From Variovorax sp. 54 (lineage in GTDB: Bacteria > Pseudomonadota > Gammaproteobacteria > Burkholderiales > Burkholderiaceae_C), in assembly GCF_002754375.1 (NCBI RefSeq), contig NZ_PEFF01000001.1, positions 4,047,501-4,111,500 on the forward strand: a stretch of 64,000 nucleotides of DNA, in the 5' to 3' direction. Made by a program: the position numbers and the translations under genes. The notes under the pieces are model-generated. The model was not told where the DNA came from. It did no database searches and worked only from the letters and a program-made list of their open reading frames with translations. The first letter of the stretch is position 1. Each line of letters starts with the position of its first letter. Below, in pieces: positions 1-9,848 of this stretch.

Positions 1-35
1 GCTTATCTACGGCGCCTTCTCGTCAGAGTCCACCA

Positions 36-491
36 CTACCGTCGACAAAAGGCATCGGAAAGCTTTTCGAGGTCATCGAATTCCTCAGCAGCATCCGTCA
101 GCGTGACGAGTCCTTTGATGGTCGTTCGCTTGGAGATGTAGGGGTTGGCGGATAGATAGCCGTAGAAGTTCCCCTCCTTGTCGACGACGGCGGGTGCATC
201 GGTGCTGTACTTGTTCCAGGGCGACGCACTGTTGTACTTCGAACCATAGGTGCCGTACGGGTTCCAGATGCTGTCCGATTGGTATCGTGAACCGAACTGA
301 CCGTAGGCATTGCAAACCGAGCCGCCGTCGTAGCTTCCGCAGTTCAAGCAGCCAAGAAACGTCTTGTGGCCGGTGCCTCCAAAGAGCAAGAGCGCCGTCG
401 TTTGCGCAGAGGCTATGGAACCCAAATCTGAAAGGCTGGCCGCGGCAATCAGCCAGACCAACCGCCGACAATTGAACATGCCCTTCTCCAT
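36..491 (-). CDS. exported Tyr/Gly/Asn repeat protein, function unknown
   Basis: This 151-residue protein has a basic, hydrophobic N-terminus ending near ASAQ, which looks like a Sec signal peptide cleaved around residue 30. The mature part carries about two and a half imperfect repeats of roughly 16-18 residues built on YGxFGSxYxSxSxWN (residues about 62-95), followed by a non-repeat tail (DKEGNFYGYLSAN). Two Cys (LGCLNCGS) precede the repeats. Met5 is an alternative start. This repeat type occurs in small exported bacterial proteins of unknown role. It stands alone, and the 35 bases to the window edge hold nothing recognisable. Calling it exported is an inference from the signal peptide. 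Confidence 0.6.
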   Translation of the reverse strand: MEKGMFNCRRLVWLIAAASLSDLGSIASAQTTALLLFGGTGHKTFLGCLNCGSYDGGSVCNAYGQFGSRYQSDSIWNPYGTYGSKYNSASPWNKYSTDAPAVVDKEGNFYGYLSANPYISKRTTIKGLVTLTDAAEEFDDLEKLSDAFCRR

Positions 492-678
492 CCTTATTTT
501 TCTAGATGCTACGTTCGCGCGCGCGATTGCGCTAGTTCTACAAACGAGGATATCTCACAGGCTGCCTAAAGTGTCGTTGCATGGTCCGACTGGCGGTTGA
601 GCGGGAAAGTCCGGTCCTGGCCGACTGGAGCCGGCGGCATGCTACCTTCCGGGCCGATACGGCTCGTTGGAATCATAG

Positions 679-912
679 ATGGACGTACATCAGCCTCGCC
701 GCCCGCACCGCCTCGGTTGGCTGCCCGCTGTCGACGCCGCGCGTTGCACGGGCTGCGGTTGGTGCGTCGCCGCGTGCAACCTTCACCTTCTCAGCCTCGA
801 AGTCCAGCAATGGAAGAAGGCGTCGACGCTTCAAGATGCGGATCGGTGCACGGGCTGCAGCGATTGCGCAGTGACTTGTCCTTTTCATGCGATCACCATG
901 CGAAAGGGCTGA
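679..912 (+). CDS. 2[4Fe-4S] ferredoxin
   Basis: A 77-residue electron carrier with two four-Cys clusters: CTGCGWCVAAC near residues 23-33 and CTGCSDCAVTCP near residues 57-68. The spacing C-x2-C-x2-C-x3-C is complete in both. In bacterial ferredoxins the fourth Cys is usually followed by Pro; the first cluster has Asn there, the second the usual Pro. It is a single domain of typical length. No redox partner gene is adjacent and no clear Shine-Dalgarno site precedes the ATG, so its pathway cannot be inferred. Confidence 0.8.
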   Translation: MDVHQPRRPHRLGWLPAVDAARCTGCGWCVAACNLHLLSLEVQQWKKASTLQDADRCTGCSDCAVTCPFHAITMRKG

Positions 913-1015
913 AACGCCCTGGGCGCGCGGCTCGCCGCCCAGGCAATCCGTAGACCCGGACGCGTGAGCCCGACGGTCACGAGTGTCGGGTCCTAGCCCG
1001 GATTCTGCCCGACGC

Positions 1016-1330
1016 TCAAACCTCTCGAAGCTGCTCGGCAAACACAACAAAATTGCTGCTTCCTGCGGTGGATTCAACTCCCCAGGGTCGCGTCGTCACA
1101 GCGCTGACCAACGAGCGGCCTTCCGAATCAACCCACTGCGACTCGACCTCGCAAGCGATGACACCAAGCGCGGGAAGCGCACCGATGACGACCGCCGTGG
1201 AGGTCACGATGGCATCCTTCTCCACGAACCGGTGTGTCTGCCCTTTCGCATCGACCAAGAGGCATTCCACGAGGGGCGGATATGCGCTGTCGTCAACCAC
1301 TTGCGCGATTTCAACGACGATGGCTTTCAT
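1016..1330 (-). CDS. small protein of unknown function
   Basis: A 104-residue soluble-looking protein starting MKAIVVEIAQVV. I prefer the ATG at 1330, preceded by AGGA, over an in-frame TTG at 1354. It has alternating hydrophobic residues and no signal peptide or obvious catalytic motif. An internal CEVESQWVDSEGRSL segment suggests a compact beta-rich domain. No family recognised. It is an isolated gene in the low-density left part of the window. Confidence 0.5.
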   Translation of the reverse strand: MKAIVVEIAQVVDDSAYPPLVECLLVDAKGQTHRFVEKDAIVTSTAVVIGALPALGVIACEVESQWVDSEGRSLVSAVTTRPWGVESTAGSSNFVVFAEQLREV

Positions 1331-1482
1331 CGGGAGTCCTATCTCAGTGACCAAGGTGATGGTCTGCGGCCGGCTTCAGCGGCTCATCCGCAATGTGGCG
1401 AACCGCCACGGCGCGATGCTACGATTTGTATCGAGGGAGTCGGGTGTCGAACCCAAGCTTTCGCCCCGACCAAATCGAATCT

Positions 1483-2091
1483 ATGCAACCCAAACGAAGC
1501 ATCTTCCGCGGCCGTGCAGCATTTCTGAATCGTTGGGGCTGGGGCGAATACGGAATGCTTGCCGCGTTCTGGGCGGTCCTTTCAATTCCCCTCCATGTTC
1601 ACGGCTGGGGGTGGTGGTCGATTCTTAGTCTTCCAAGCTTCTTTGCTCTCATAGTGGCCGCGATAGCGGTCGCCGAACGCTTTGCGAGGCGCCTGCCACG
1701 TTTGAATGCAACGGACGACCATCTCATCGAGTTTTACACCCACCTAGCGGGCACCACCAAGCATGGGACGTTGACCTGTAATCGCGGCGTGCCACACGCG
1801 AGTTGGACGACCACGAGTGAGAGTGGAACGAAGACGACCGCGAATGCACTGCTGAGCCGCGACAGGTTCGCCAAACATTGGACGAGCGCTGGAGCCCGGT
1901 ACCTGAACCCCTACAAAGTCTCCGCCGGCGGCGTAGTCCCGGACCCTGGGGCGCACTACGTCGTCAACGTACGGTTCACCAGGCAGGGTGAGACTTACGG
2001 GCTCATGTATGCGATTCCGCACGAGAGCTCCGCCGGTCCAATTGAATGGATTGATGCCTTGCAACGTGCTGAGTCGGTGGAGCGTCTGTAG
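1483..2091 (+). CDS. two-helix membrane protein of unknown function
   Basis: About 202 residues. Two hydrophobic segments near residues 25-45 and 50-70 are followed by a soluble C-terminal domain of about 130 residues rich in Thr, Gly and aromatics. The ATG at 1483 (MQPKRSIFRG) is preferred over an upstream start at 1393 because the 30 extra residues look like untranslated sequence. Base composition is less GC-biased than in the catabolic genes to the right. No family recognised and no partner gene beside it. Confidence 0.5.
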   Translation: MQPKRSIFRGRAAFLNRWGWGEYGMLAAFWAVLSIPLHVHGWGWWSILSLPSFFALIVAAIAVAERFARRLPRLNATDDHLIEFYTHLAGTTKHGTLTCNRGVPHASWTTTSESGTKTTANALLSRDRFAKHWTSAGARYLNPYKVSAGGVVPDPGAHYVVNVRFTRQGETYGLMYAIPHESSAGPIEWIDALQRAESVERL

Positions 2092-2412
2092 GCAAGGGGC
2101 ACCTGTGCTGGGTCGCAACCGCGCAGGTCACCAGGGTCTGCGTGCGAGTGAATTGGGCCCCGTCTATGAATGACCGGTCCTGGCCGAACCCGGAGGTCTA
2201 GCTTCGGCCAATGACAGTCCGCCTCCACTGCAAAGCGGATGCCCGCATCGCCTGCCGACGATCAGCATGGAACACATAGCTGCCACCGAGGCCTACCCCA
2301 CAAGCACCTCAATCGAACCGAATTCCCTCCATCACAAGGGCTTCAGCCGTCGCACCCAAAAGAACCTGTTCACCAGGGCGGGCCGCGAAACACGCAGCCC
2401 GCAGACCAGCCG
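2092..2412. other. intergenic stretch, nothing recognised
   Basis: About 320 bases between two convergent small genes. I see no convincing reading frame with the local codon habit, no strong terminator hairpin and no RNA gene. Confidence 0.4.
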
Positions 2413-2682
2413 CTAACCGCCGGTCTCAAGCGCTGCGCGTCGCGCCTTCTCGCTCCGTTGAAACAGCTCCCCAGCCTTGCGAGCAAGTTCAGCCGCAAGC
2501 CAAAGCACGTTGTCCAGTTGTCGAGGTCCGTCACCGCTGCACCAGTCGATCTCTTCCCCATGGCAGACCCACAGGAGCGCTTCGAGTTGAGAGAGGGTGT
2601 TTTCGAGAAGATCCGCCGGGTCTTGGGCGTTGTCTTCGGAAACTACCGGCGTGCGAGGCCGGGCTATAGTCTTGGTAGCCAT
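2413..2682 (-). CDS. small protein of unknown function behind a structured leader
   Basis: An 89-residue protein starting MATKTIARPRTP. The centre is helical and acidic (DPADLLENTLSQLEALL), then comes a Trp/Cys motif VCHGEEIDWC and an amphipathic C-terminal helix. The ATG at 2682 is chosen because upstream codons of the same frame would run through the stem-loop at 2723-2755. It resembles the short regulatory-looking orphan proteins common in Pseudomonas and Burkholderiales, but I cannot name the family. No neighbouring gene is co-transcribed. Confidence 0.55.
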   Translation of the reverse strand: MATKTIARPRTPVVSEDNAQDPADLLENTLSQLEALLWVCHGEEIDWCSGDGPRQLDNVLWLAAELARKAGELFQRSEKARRAALETGG

Positions 2683-3028
2683 TTTTGTGCGCTTCTTTAG
2701 AGGGGTTGCACGAACTTGGTTAGACGGCCGGGGTGCTAGTAACACCTCGGCCGTCGCCTTTTGATACCTCGCATCTGCATCGCTGCTTTCGCACCGACGA
2801 CCTGCCGCGAGGCAAGCAGCCTTCAAACATCTCGGTGGTGGGGGTGTGGCGCCTTTCTTCTTCCCTTGGTGGGGTGTCGAGTGACAGGGGCATTCACTCT
2901 AGAGAAGAACTCGGCGAAGCAGCCGGTTCATGCGGCACGAAGTCTCGGCGAGCGCCAACAAATGCAGCTTCTGCGATGCGCCGCGCACGGACCTCGTGGG
3001 CCTGGTGCCGCGGCAGAGCCTGAAGCCC
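2683..3028. other. 346-base gap carrying a leader stem-loop
   Basis: Between the unknown gene ending upstream at 2682 and the nitronate monooxygenase stop at 3029. It holds the hairpin at 2723-2755. The remainder has no supported gene. Confidence 0.4.
2723..2755 (-). promoter_or_regulatory. stem-loop in the leader of the 2413-2682 gene
   Basis: A 13-bp stem (2723-2735 with 2743-2755, one G-T wobble) closes a 7-nt loop. In the gene's sense the stem begins GACGGCCGAGGTG, and its 3' edge lies 40 nt before the ATG. No T-run follows on the minus strand, so it is unlikely to be a simple terminator for that strand. On the plus strand it is followed by a short CCTTTT. A cis-regulatory leader element is one reading; this is an inference. 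Confidence 0.5.
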
Positions 3029-4012
<984 letters not shown>

Positions 4013-4945
4013 TTACAGCGCCTTCACGAGTTCCGGCACGGCCGTGAACAGGTCGGCCACGAGGCCGTAGTCGGCCACCGAGAAGATCGGGGCTTCTTCG
4101 TCCTTGTTGATCGCGACGATGACCTTCGAGTCCTTCATGCCGGCCAAGTGCTGGATGGCGCCCGAGATGCCTGCAGCGATGTACAGCTGCGGCGCAACGA
4201 TCTTGCCGGTCTGGCCCACTTGCCAGTCGTTCGGGGCGTAGCCTGCGTCGACGGCTGCGCGGCTGGCGCCGAGGCCTGCGTTCAGCTTGTCGGCCAGCGG
4301 GGCCATCACTTCGGTGAACTTCTCTGCGCTGCCCAGGGCACGGCCACCGGAGACGATGATCTTGGCGGCCGTCAGTTCGGGGCGTTCGCTCTTCGTGACT
4401 TCACGGCCGACGAAGCTGCTCTTGCCGCTGTCTGCGACGCCTTCAGCGGTTTCGACCGTAGCGCTGCCACCGGTGGCAGCGGCTGCGTCGAAGCCGGTCG
4501 TGCGCACGGTGATCACCTTGGTGGCGTCGGTGCTCTGCACGGTGGCAATGGCGTTGCCGGCGTAGATCGGGCGCTCGAAGGTGTCCGGGCTGTCGACCTT
4601 GGTGATGTCGCTGATCTGCGCAACGTCCAGCTTGGCGGCCACGCGCGGAGCGACGTTCTTGCCGTTGGCGGTCGAGGGGAACAGGATGTGGCTGTAGTTC
4701 GCTGCGATCGCGAGCACTTGTGCAGCGACGTTCTCGGCGAGGTTTTCTGCCAGCGATGCGCTGTCGGCAGCGATCACCTTGGACACACCGGCGATCTGCG
4801 CGGCGGCCTTGGCGGCTTCGGCTGCGTTGGCACCGGCCACGAGGATGTGGACGTCGCCACCGCAAGCCAGGGCTGCAGTCACGGTGTTGAGGGTGGCCGG
4901 CTTGATGCTGGCGTGGTCGTGTTCGGCAATGACGAGTGCGGTCAT
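4013..4945 (-). CDS. etfA: electron transfer flavoprotein alpha subunit
   Basis: 310 residues, full length for EtfA/FixB. With EtfB it accepts electrons from acyl-CoA dehydrogenases and passes them to ETF-quinone oxidoreductase. The C-terminal FAD domain is clear: VSGGRALG (198-205), GQTGKIVAP (244-252), SGAIQH (261-266) and a NKDEEAPIF segment (280-288). It lies 13 bases after etfB. Its place behind two acyl-CoA dehydrogenases suggests it serves them, though it may also be the general housekeeping ETF. Confidence 0.95.
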   Translation of the reverse strand: MTALVIAEHDHASIKPATLNTVTAALACGGDVHILVAGANAAEAAKAAAQIAGVSKVIAADSASLAENLAENVAAQVLAIAANYSHILFPSTANGKNVAPRVAAKLDVAQISDITKVDSPDTFERPIYAGNAIATVQSTDATKVITVRTTGFDAAAATGGSATVETAEGVADSGKSSFVGREVTKSERPELTAAKIIVSGGRALGSAEKFTEVMAPLADKLNAGLGASRAAVDAGYAPNDWQVGQTGKIVAPQLYIAAGISGAIQHLAGMKDSKVIVAINKDEEAPIFSVADYGLVADLFTAVPELVKAL

Positions 4946-4958
4946 GTTCGTTTCTTCC

Positions 4959-5708
4959 TCAGATCACTTTGGCTTCGTTCTTGAGCTTGTCCACCAGGGT
5001 GGCAACGTCGGGCACCTTGATGCCCGCGCCGCGCTTCGGCGGCTCGCTGACCTTCAGGGTCTTGAGGCGGGGCTTGACGTCCACGCCCAGGTCTTCGGGC
5101 TTGAAGACATCGAGCTGCTTCTTCTTGGCCTTCATGATGTTGGGCAGCGTCACATAACGCGGCTCGTTCAGGCGCAGGTCGGTCGTGATGACCGCGGGCA
5201 GCGTGAGCGTCAGCGTTTCCATGCCGCCGTCGACTTCGCGTGCGACGGTGACCTTGTCGGCTGCGAGCTCGACCTTCGAGGCGAAGGTGGCTTGCGGCAG
5301 GTCGGCGAGTGCAGCCAGCATCTGGCCCGTTTGATTGGCGTCGTCATCGATGGCTTGCTTGCCGAGGATGATCAGCTGGGGCTGTTCCTTGTCGACCAGT
5401 GCCTTGAGCAGCTTGGCAACCGCGAGGGGCTGCAGCTCTTCGGTGGTCTCGACCAGGATGCCGCGGTCGGCGCCGATGGCCATCGCGGTGCGCAGGGTTT
5501 CCTGGCACTTGGCATCACCGCAGGACACGGCGATGACTTCGGTCACGATGCCCTTTTCCTTCAGCCGCACCGCTTCTTCGACAGCGATCTCGTCGAAGGG
5601 GTTCATGCTCATCTTGACGTTGGCAATGTCCACCCCGGTGCCGTCGCTCTTGACGCGCACCTTCACGTTGTAGTCGACGACCCGTTTGACAGGCACCAGA
5701 ACTTTCAT
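4959..5708 (-). CDS. etfB: electron transfer flavoprotein beta subunit
   Basis: 249 residues, typical for EtfB/FixA, the AMP-binding partner of EtfA. It begins [14 protein letters not shown] and contains the conserved [13 protein letters not shown] segment (about residues 34-46) and [13 protein letters not shown], which precedes the ETF recognition loop. It is read just before etfA and 37 bases after the Bug-type binding protein gene. Confidence 0.95.
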   Translation of the reverse strand: MKVLVPVKRVVDYNVKVRVKSDGTGVDIANVKMSMNPFDEIAVEEAVRLKEKGIVTEVIAVSCGDAKCQETLRTAMAIGADRGILVETTEELQPLAVAKLLKALVDKEQPQLIILGKQAIDDDANQTGQMLAALADLPQATFASKVELAADKVTVAREVDGGMETLTLTLPAVITTDLRLNEPRYVTLPNIMKAKKKQLDVFKPEDLGVDVKPRLKTLKVSEPPKRGAGIKVPDVATLVDKLKNEAKVI

Positions 5709-5745
5709 GGCTGTTCCTCTTGAATGACAAAAAATGGGGAAGGGG

Positions 5746-6744
5746 TTACTCGAGCTTGGCGCCCGACTGCTTGATCAGGCGCTCCCACACGGGACGCTCC
5801 TGCTTCCAGGCTGCTGCAAAGAGTTCGGGCGAGCTGTCCTTGATCTCGAAGCCCATGGCCGCCACGCGCTCGCGCACGTCGGGCTGCTGCGTGGCCTTGC
5901 GCACCTCATCGGCGATGCGGTCGACGATGGCCTTGGGCGTCTTCGCGGGCGCGGCAATGGCGAGCCAGCCGGTCACGCGGTAGGCCTCGTCCTTCAGGCC
6001 TTGCTCGGCCAGCGTGGGCACGTTGGGCAGCGTGCTCATGCGGCGCTCGCCGGTCACGCCGACGGCCTTGAGCTTGCCCGCGTCGATGTGCGGCTTGGCC
6101 GCGAGCGCGCTGGCGTAGGCCATCTGGATCTGGCCGCCGATGAGGTCTTGCACCATCGGCGCCTCGCCCTTGTAGGCGACGTGGTTCATGTCGGCCTGCT
6201 GCGTGAGGCTCATGTGCGCGCCGGCCAGGTGCGGGTAGGCGCCCACGCCGTACGAACCGTAGGCGACCTTGCCCTTGTTCGCGGCCACGTACTTCAGCAG
6301 CTCGGGGCCGGTCTTGGCGGGCACGCTGGGGTGCACCACCAGCACCAGCGGCGCCATCGCGATCTGGTAGACCAGCGTGAGGTCGCGCTGCGTGTCGTAG
6401 GGCAGCTTGTCGTACAAGAACTCGTTGGTCATGAGCGAGTTGCTCAGCGACAGCACGATCGTGTAGCCGTCGGGCGCGGCCTTGGCGACCGCGTCGGTGC
6501 CGATGATGCCGGCCGCGCCGGGCTTGTTGTCCACCACGATGGGCTGGCCCATGCTGGCCGCCATCTTCTGGCCCAGCACGCGCGCCAGCACATCGGTCGC
6601 GCCGCCGGCCTGGAAGGGCACGACGAGGCGGATCGGCTTGTTCGGGTAGGGCGCCTGCGCATGCGCGGGGGCCAGCGCGAACAGCGCGGCGGTCGATGCG
6701 GCGGCGCACAGCAGGGCGCGGCGGGTCGAGGCGTGATGGGTCAT
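5746..6744 (-). CDS. Bug/TctC-family periplasmic binding protein
   Basis: 332 residues. The frame stays open far upstream, but the ATG at 6744 ([12 protein letters not shown]) gives a proper signal peptide ending PAHAQA. Family motifs are [16 protein letters not shown] after the cleavage site, [14 protein letters not shown] and [15 protein letters not shown]. These proteins bind carboxylates in the periplasm for tripartite tricarboxylate transporters. No TctA or TctB gene is nearby, so it must share membrane subunits encoded elsewhere or act as a sensor. Its place in the operon suggests it recognises the substrate degraded by the cluster. Confidence 0.9.
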   Translation of the reverse strand: MTHHASTRRALLCAAASTAALFALAPAHAQAPYPNKPIRLVVPFQAGGATDVLARVLGQKMAASMGQPIVVDNKPGAAGIIGTDAVAKAAPDGYTIVLSLSNSLMTNEFLYDKLPYDTQRDLTLVYQIAMAPLVLVVHPSVPAKTGPELLKYVAANKGKVAYGSYGVGAYPHLAGAHMSLTQQADMNHVAYKGEAPMVQDLIGGQIQMAYASALAAKPHIDAGKLKAVGVTGERRMSTLPNVPTLAEQGLKDEAYRVTGWLAIAAPAKTPKAIVDRIADEVRKATQQPDVRERVAAMGFEIKDSSPELFAAAWKQERPVWERLIKQSGAKLE

Positions 6745-6797
6745 GGTGTGTCTCCCGTTCGGTTTCAGAAAATCGTGTCGAAGAAGAAGCAGGCCGG

Positions 6798-8750
6798 TCA
6801 CTTCAGCGCGATGCGCGTCTTGAAGGGCAGCGGTTCCAGGGCCTTCTGCAGCCGCTCCTGCAGCGCTGCGGCTTGCGTGCCTGCTGCGGCGGCGTCGATC
6901 TGCACATGCACGAGGCTTTCGCCTTCCGTGCTCACCGCAGGCCGCGCCGCATCGCTCAGGCCGAGTGCCGTGCAGACCTCGGCGACCGTGGCCGCCACCA
7001 CCTGCCGCGCGGCCATGGCGCGCAGCTCGGGCTTGTAGATCTTGCCGACGTTGGTCATCGGCATCGTGGCGATCACCGACACCCACTTGGGGCGCGCGGG
7101 CGCTTCGTCGACGCGTGCTGAAGTGAAGGCCAGCAGCTCGTCTTCGGTGGCCGAGGCGCCGGGCACCAGCGTCGCGAAGATCACGGGCAGTTCGCCCGCG
7201 TAGGCATCGGGGGCGCCCACGGCGGCGCACAGCTGCACGGCCGGGTGCGCGCCCAGCGCGTCCTCGATGGTCTTGGGGTCGATGTTGTGGCCGCTGCGGA
7301 TGATCAGGTCTTTCGAACGGCCCGTGAGGTGCAGCCGCTCTTCGGCGTCCATCCAGCCCAGGTCGCCGGTCGCGAGCCAGCCGTCGGCCGTGAAGGCCTT
7401 GGCGTTGTCGGCCGCATCGACGAAACCCGAGAACACGTTGGGCGACTTGAACAGCACCATGCCGGTCTCGCCCTGCGCCACTTCGCGGTCGCTGGCGTTG
7501 CCGTTCTCGTCGAGCGCCACGATGCGCACCTGTGCATACGGCAGCCGAAAGCCGACGCAGCCCGCAGGCCCGTTCACGCCGGGCGGCGTGATGGTCGAGA
7601 TGCCGGCCATCTCGGTCATGCCCAGGCTCTCGTGCACGTGCAGGCCGAACAGGCGTTCGAAGCGCGCGGCCAGCTCGGGCGCGAGCACGGCGGCGCCGGT
7701 GCGGCAGTAGGTGATGGACGAAATGTCGGCGCCGTCCAGCGGCACGTTGGCCAGTGCGGCGAGCACCGTGGGCACGGCCGACAGCGAGGTGGGGCGGTAC
7801 TTTTCGACCAGCTTCCAGTAGTTGGCCAGCACCTCCTTGTTGCGCAGCAGCGAGGGCGTCGGAATGATCACCTCCACGCCCGCCGACAGCGCCGACAGCG
7901 AGGCCGGCAGCACGCCCGCCACATGGAACAGCGGGTAGCCGTTGATCGAGATGCCCTGTTCGTTCATGCCCGCGAGCTGCACGCTGGCCCAGGCGGTGAA
8001 CACCTGCGCGCCATGGCTGTGGCGCGCGAGCTTGGGCGCGCCCGTGGTGCCGCCGGTGTGGAAGTAGGCGGCGATGTCGGTGGGCGCGATGTCGCGGCCG
8101 CTCACGAGGCGGTCGCTCGGTTGCGCGGCGCGCAGCACGTCGAACTCGGCCACGCCTTCGGGCAACGCACCCGCAGCACCCGGTGCTTCGTCGTGCGGCG
8201 CCACGCGCAGCACGGTGGTGAGTGTGGGCACCTGGCCGCGCAGGCGCATCGCCTTCGACCACATGCCCGATTCCGCGTCCGAGCCGTAGGCGATGAGCAC
8301 CTTGGCATGCGCCGCGGTCATCAGCGCGACCAGCTTCTCGTCGGTGAGCAGCGGGTTCAGCGGCTGCACGATGCCGGCCGCCTCGCCGCCCCAGAGCGCG
8401 AGGTGGTACTCGAGGCAACCGGGCAGCAGCACCGCGACCGCATCCTGCGGCCCCACGCCCAGCGTGTGCAGCAGGTTGGCGGTCTGGTGAATGCCCGCGA
8501 GCAGCTGCGCATACGACCAGCGGATGGGTTCATCCGCCGGGTTGCCGCTGCGCAGGAAGGTGAGCGCGGTCTTGTCGCCGAAGGCCGCGCCGGAATTGCG
8601 GAAGAGCTCGTAGGTGCTGCGCACCGTGAGCGCTTCTTCCAGCGGCGTTGCTTCGAGCGCGCGGATGTCGGCGAGCCCGCGCACCGGGAACCGGGGGCGG
8701 AACGGGGTGCCGATGACGTTGTGGTTGTTCTTGTCGTTGCCTGTTGTCAT
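6798..8750 (-). CDS. acyl-CoA synthetase (AMP-forming)
   Basis: 650 residues of the ANL superfamily; it makes acyl-AMP and then acyl-CoA. Motifs: P-loop HTGGTTGAPK (231-240), HESLGMTE (373-380), ATGDLGWMD (460-468), GRSKDLII (477-484) and catalytic Lys570 in NVGKIYKPEL. About 70 residues beyond the usual C-terminal domain form an extra tail with a betaalpha pattern. It sits between two binding-protein genes. It would activate the cluster's acid substrate, with the CoA transferase at 9849 as an alternative activating route. Confidence 0.9.
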   Translation of the reverse strand: MTTGNDKNNHNVIGTPFRPRFPVRGLADIRALEATPLEEALTVRSTYELFRNSGAAFGDKTALTFLRSGNPADEPIRWSYAQLLAGIHQTANLLHTLGVGPQDAVAVLLPGCLEYHLALWGGEAAGIVQPLNPLLTDEKLVALMTAAHAKVLIAYGSDAESGMWSKAMRLRGQVPTLTTVLRVAPHDEAPGAAGALPEGVAEFDVLRAAQPSDRLVSGRDIAPTDIAAYFHTGGTTGAPKLARHSHGAQVFTAWASVQLAGMNEQGISINGYPLFHVAGVLPASLSALSAGVEVIIPTPSLLRNKEVLANYWKLVEKYRPTSLSAVPTVLAALANVPLDGADISSITYCRTGAAVLAPELAARFERLFGLHVHESLGMTEMAGISTITPPGVNGPAGCVGFRLPYAQVRIVALDENGNASDREVAQGETGMVLFKSPNVFSGFVDAADNAKAFTADGWLATGDLGWMDAEERLHLTGRSKDLIIRSGHNIDPKTIEDALGAHPAVQLCAAVGAPDAYAGELPVIFATLVPGASATEDELLAFTSARVDEAPARPKWVSVIATMPMTNVGKIYKPELRAMAARQVVAATVAEVCTALGLSDAARPAVSTEGESLVHVQIDAAAAGTQAAALQERLQKALEPLPFKTRIALK

Positions 8751-8805
8751 GGTGTCTCCTTGAGGTCGTCTGGCCGGCTGCGGACGGGGTGCCCCGTCGT
8801 GTGTC

Positions 8806-9804
8806 TTACTGGTTCGTGATCTTGTTGTCGCGGATGACCTTGCCCCAGCGCTCGAAGTCCTGGCGCATGCGCGTGGCGGTCTGTTCCGGCGTGCCGTAGG
8901 CCGCGAAGGAGCCCACGCTCTGCAGCTTCTCGCCGACTTCCTTGTCGGCCAGTGCCTTCTTCAGCTCGGCGCTCATGCGGTCGACCACGGCCTGCGGCGT
9001 GCCGGCCGGGGCCAGCAGTCCGCCCCACGAGGTGGCGTCGAAGCCGGGGAAGCCTTGCTCGGCCACGGTCTTCACGTCGGGCAGCAGGCTCACGCGCTTG
9101 CCGGAGCCCACGGCGATGGGGCGCAGCGTGCCGGCGCGGATGTGCGGGATCACGGCCACGAGGTCGGAGAACATCGCGGGCACCTGGCCGCCGATGAGGT
9201 CGGTCACGGCCGGGGCGCTGCCGCGGTAGGGCACGTGCTGCATCTCGAACTTGCCGATGTTCTTCAGCTGCTCGGTCGTCAGGTGGCCGAAGCTGCCGGC
9301 GCCGGCGGTCGTGTAGTTGAGCTTGCCGCCGTCGGCCTTGGCCTTGGCGATCAGGTCCTGCAGGCCGTTCACGCCGGGCAGGGCCTTCGGGTTCACCACC
9401 ATCACGATCGGCAGGTCGTACACCGTGCCCACGGGCGTGAAGTTCTTGAAGATGTCGTAGGGCACGGTGCCGTACAGGTGCGAGGCCAGCAGCGTCGGTG
9501 TGGCCAGCATCACGAAGGTGTAGCCGTCGGGTGCGGCCTTGGCGGCAAAGGCCGCGCCGATGGTGCCCGAGGCGCCGCTGCGGTTGTCGACCAGGATGTT
9601 CTGCTTGAGCGACAGCGACATCTTCTGCGCCACGATGCGCGAAGCCACGTCGGTCGGACCGCCGGGCGGGAAGGGCACGACCAGCGTGATCGGCTTGGTC
9701 GGCCAGGCCTGGGCGAAGGCGCTGCCGGCCAGGAGGGGAAGGGCCAGCGCGATCAGGGCGCGGCGCACGGGATTACGGGGGGAGCTAAGGAACGGAAAGG
9801 CCAT
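8806..9804 (-). CDS. Bug/TctC-family periplasmic binding protein
   Basis: 332 residues with a signal peptide (basic start, ALALPLLAGS, cleavage after AFAQA). The mature start WPTKPITLVVPFPPGGPTD, the AAPDGYTFVM motif and PHIRAGTLRPIAVG place it in the TctC/Bug family. It is a paralogue, not a near copy, of the protein at 5746-6744, so two different ligands or affinities are possible within one operon. No TctA/TctB partner is present in the window. Confidence 0.9.
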   Translation of the reverse strand: MAFPFLSSPRNPVRRALIALALPLLAGSAFAQAWPTKPITLVVPFPPGGPTDVASRIVAQKMSLSLKQNILVDNRSGASGTIGAAFAAKAAPDGYTFVMLATPTLLASHLYGTVPYDIFKNFTPVGTVYDLPIVMVVNPKALPGVNGLQDLIAKAKADGGKLNYTTAGAGSFGHLTTEQLKNIGKFEMQHVPYRGSAPAVTDLIGGQVPAMFSDLVAVIPHIRAGTLRPIAVGSGKRVSLLPDVKTVAEQGFPGFDATSWGGLLAPAGTPQAVVDRMSAELKKALADKEVGEKLQSVGSFAAYGTPEQTATRMRQDFERWGKVIRDNKITNQ

Positions 9805-9848
9805 GGATTTCTCTTCAGGGATGCGGGCGTTGTCTTCGCTGTGTGCGA

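Noticed and set aside
8783..8798. GACGGGGTGCCCCGTC hairpin between the acyl-CoA synthetase and Bug genes
   Set aside because: Short stem without a T-run on either strand; not enough to call a terminator.
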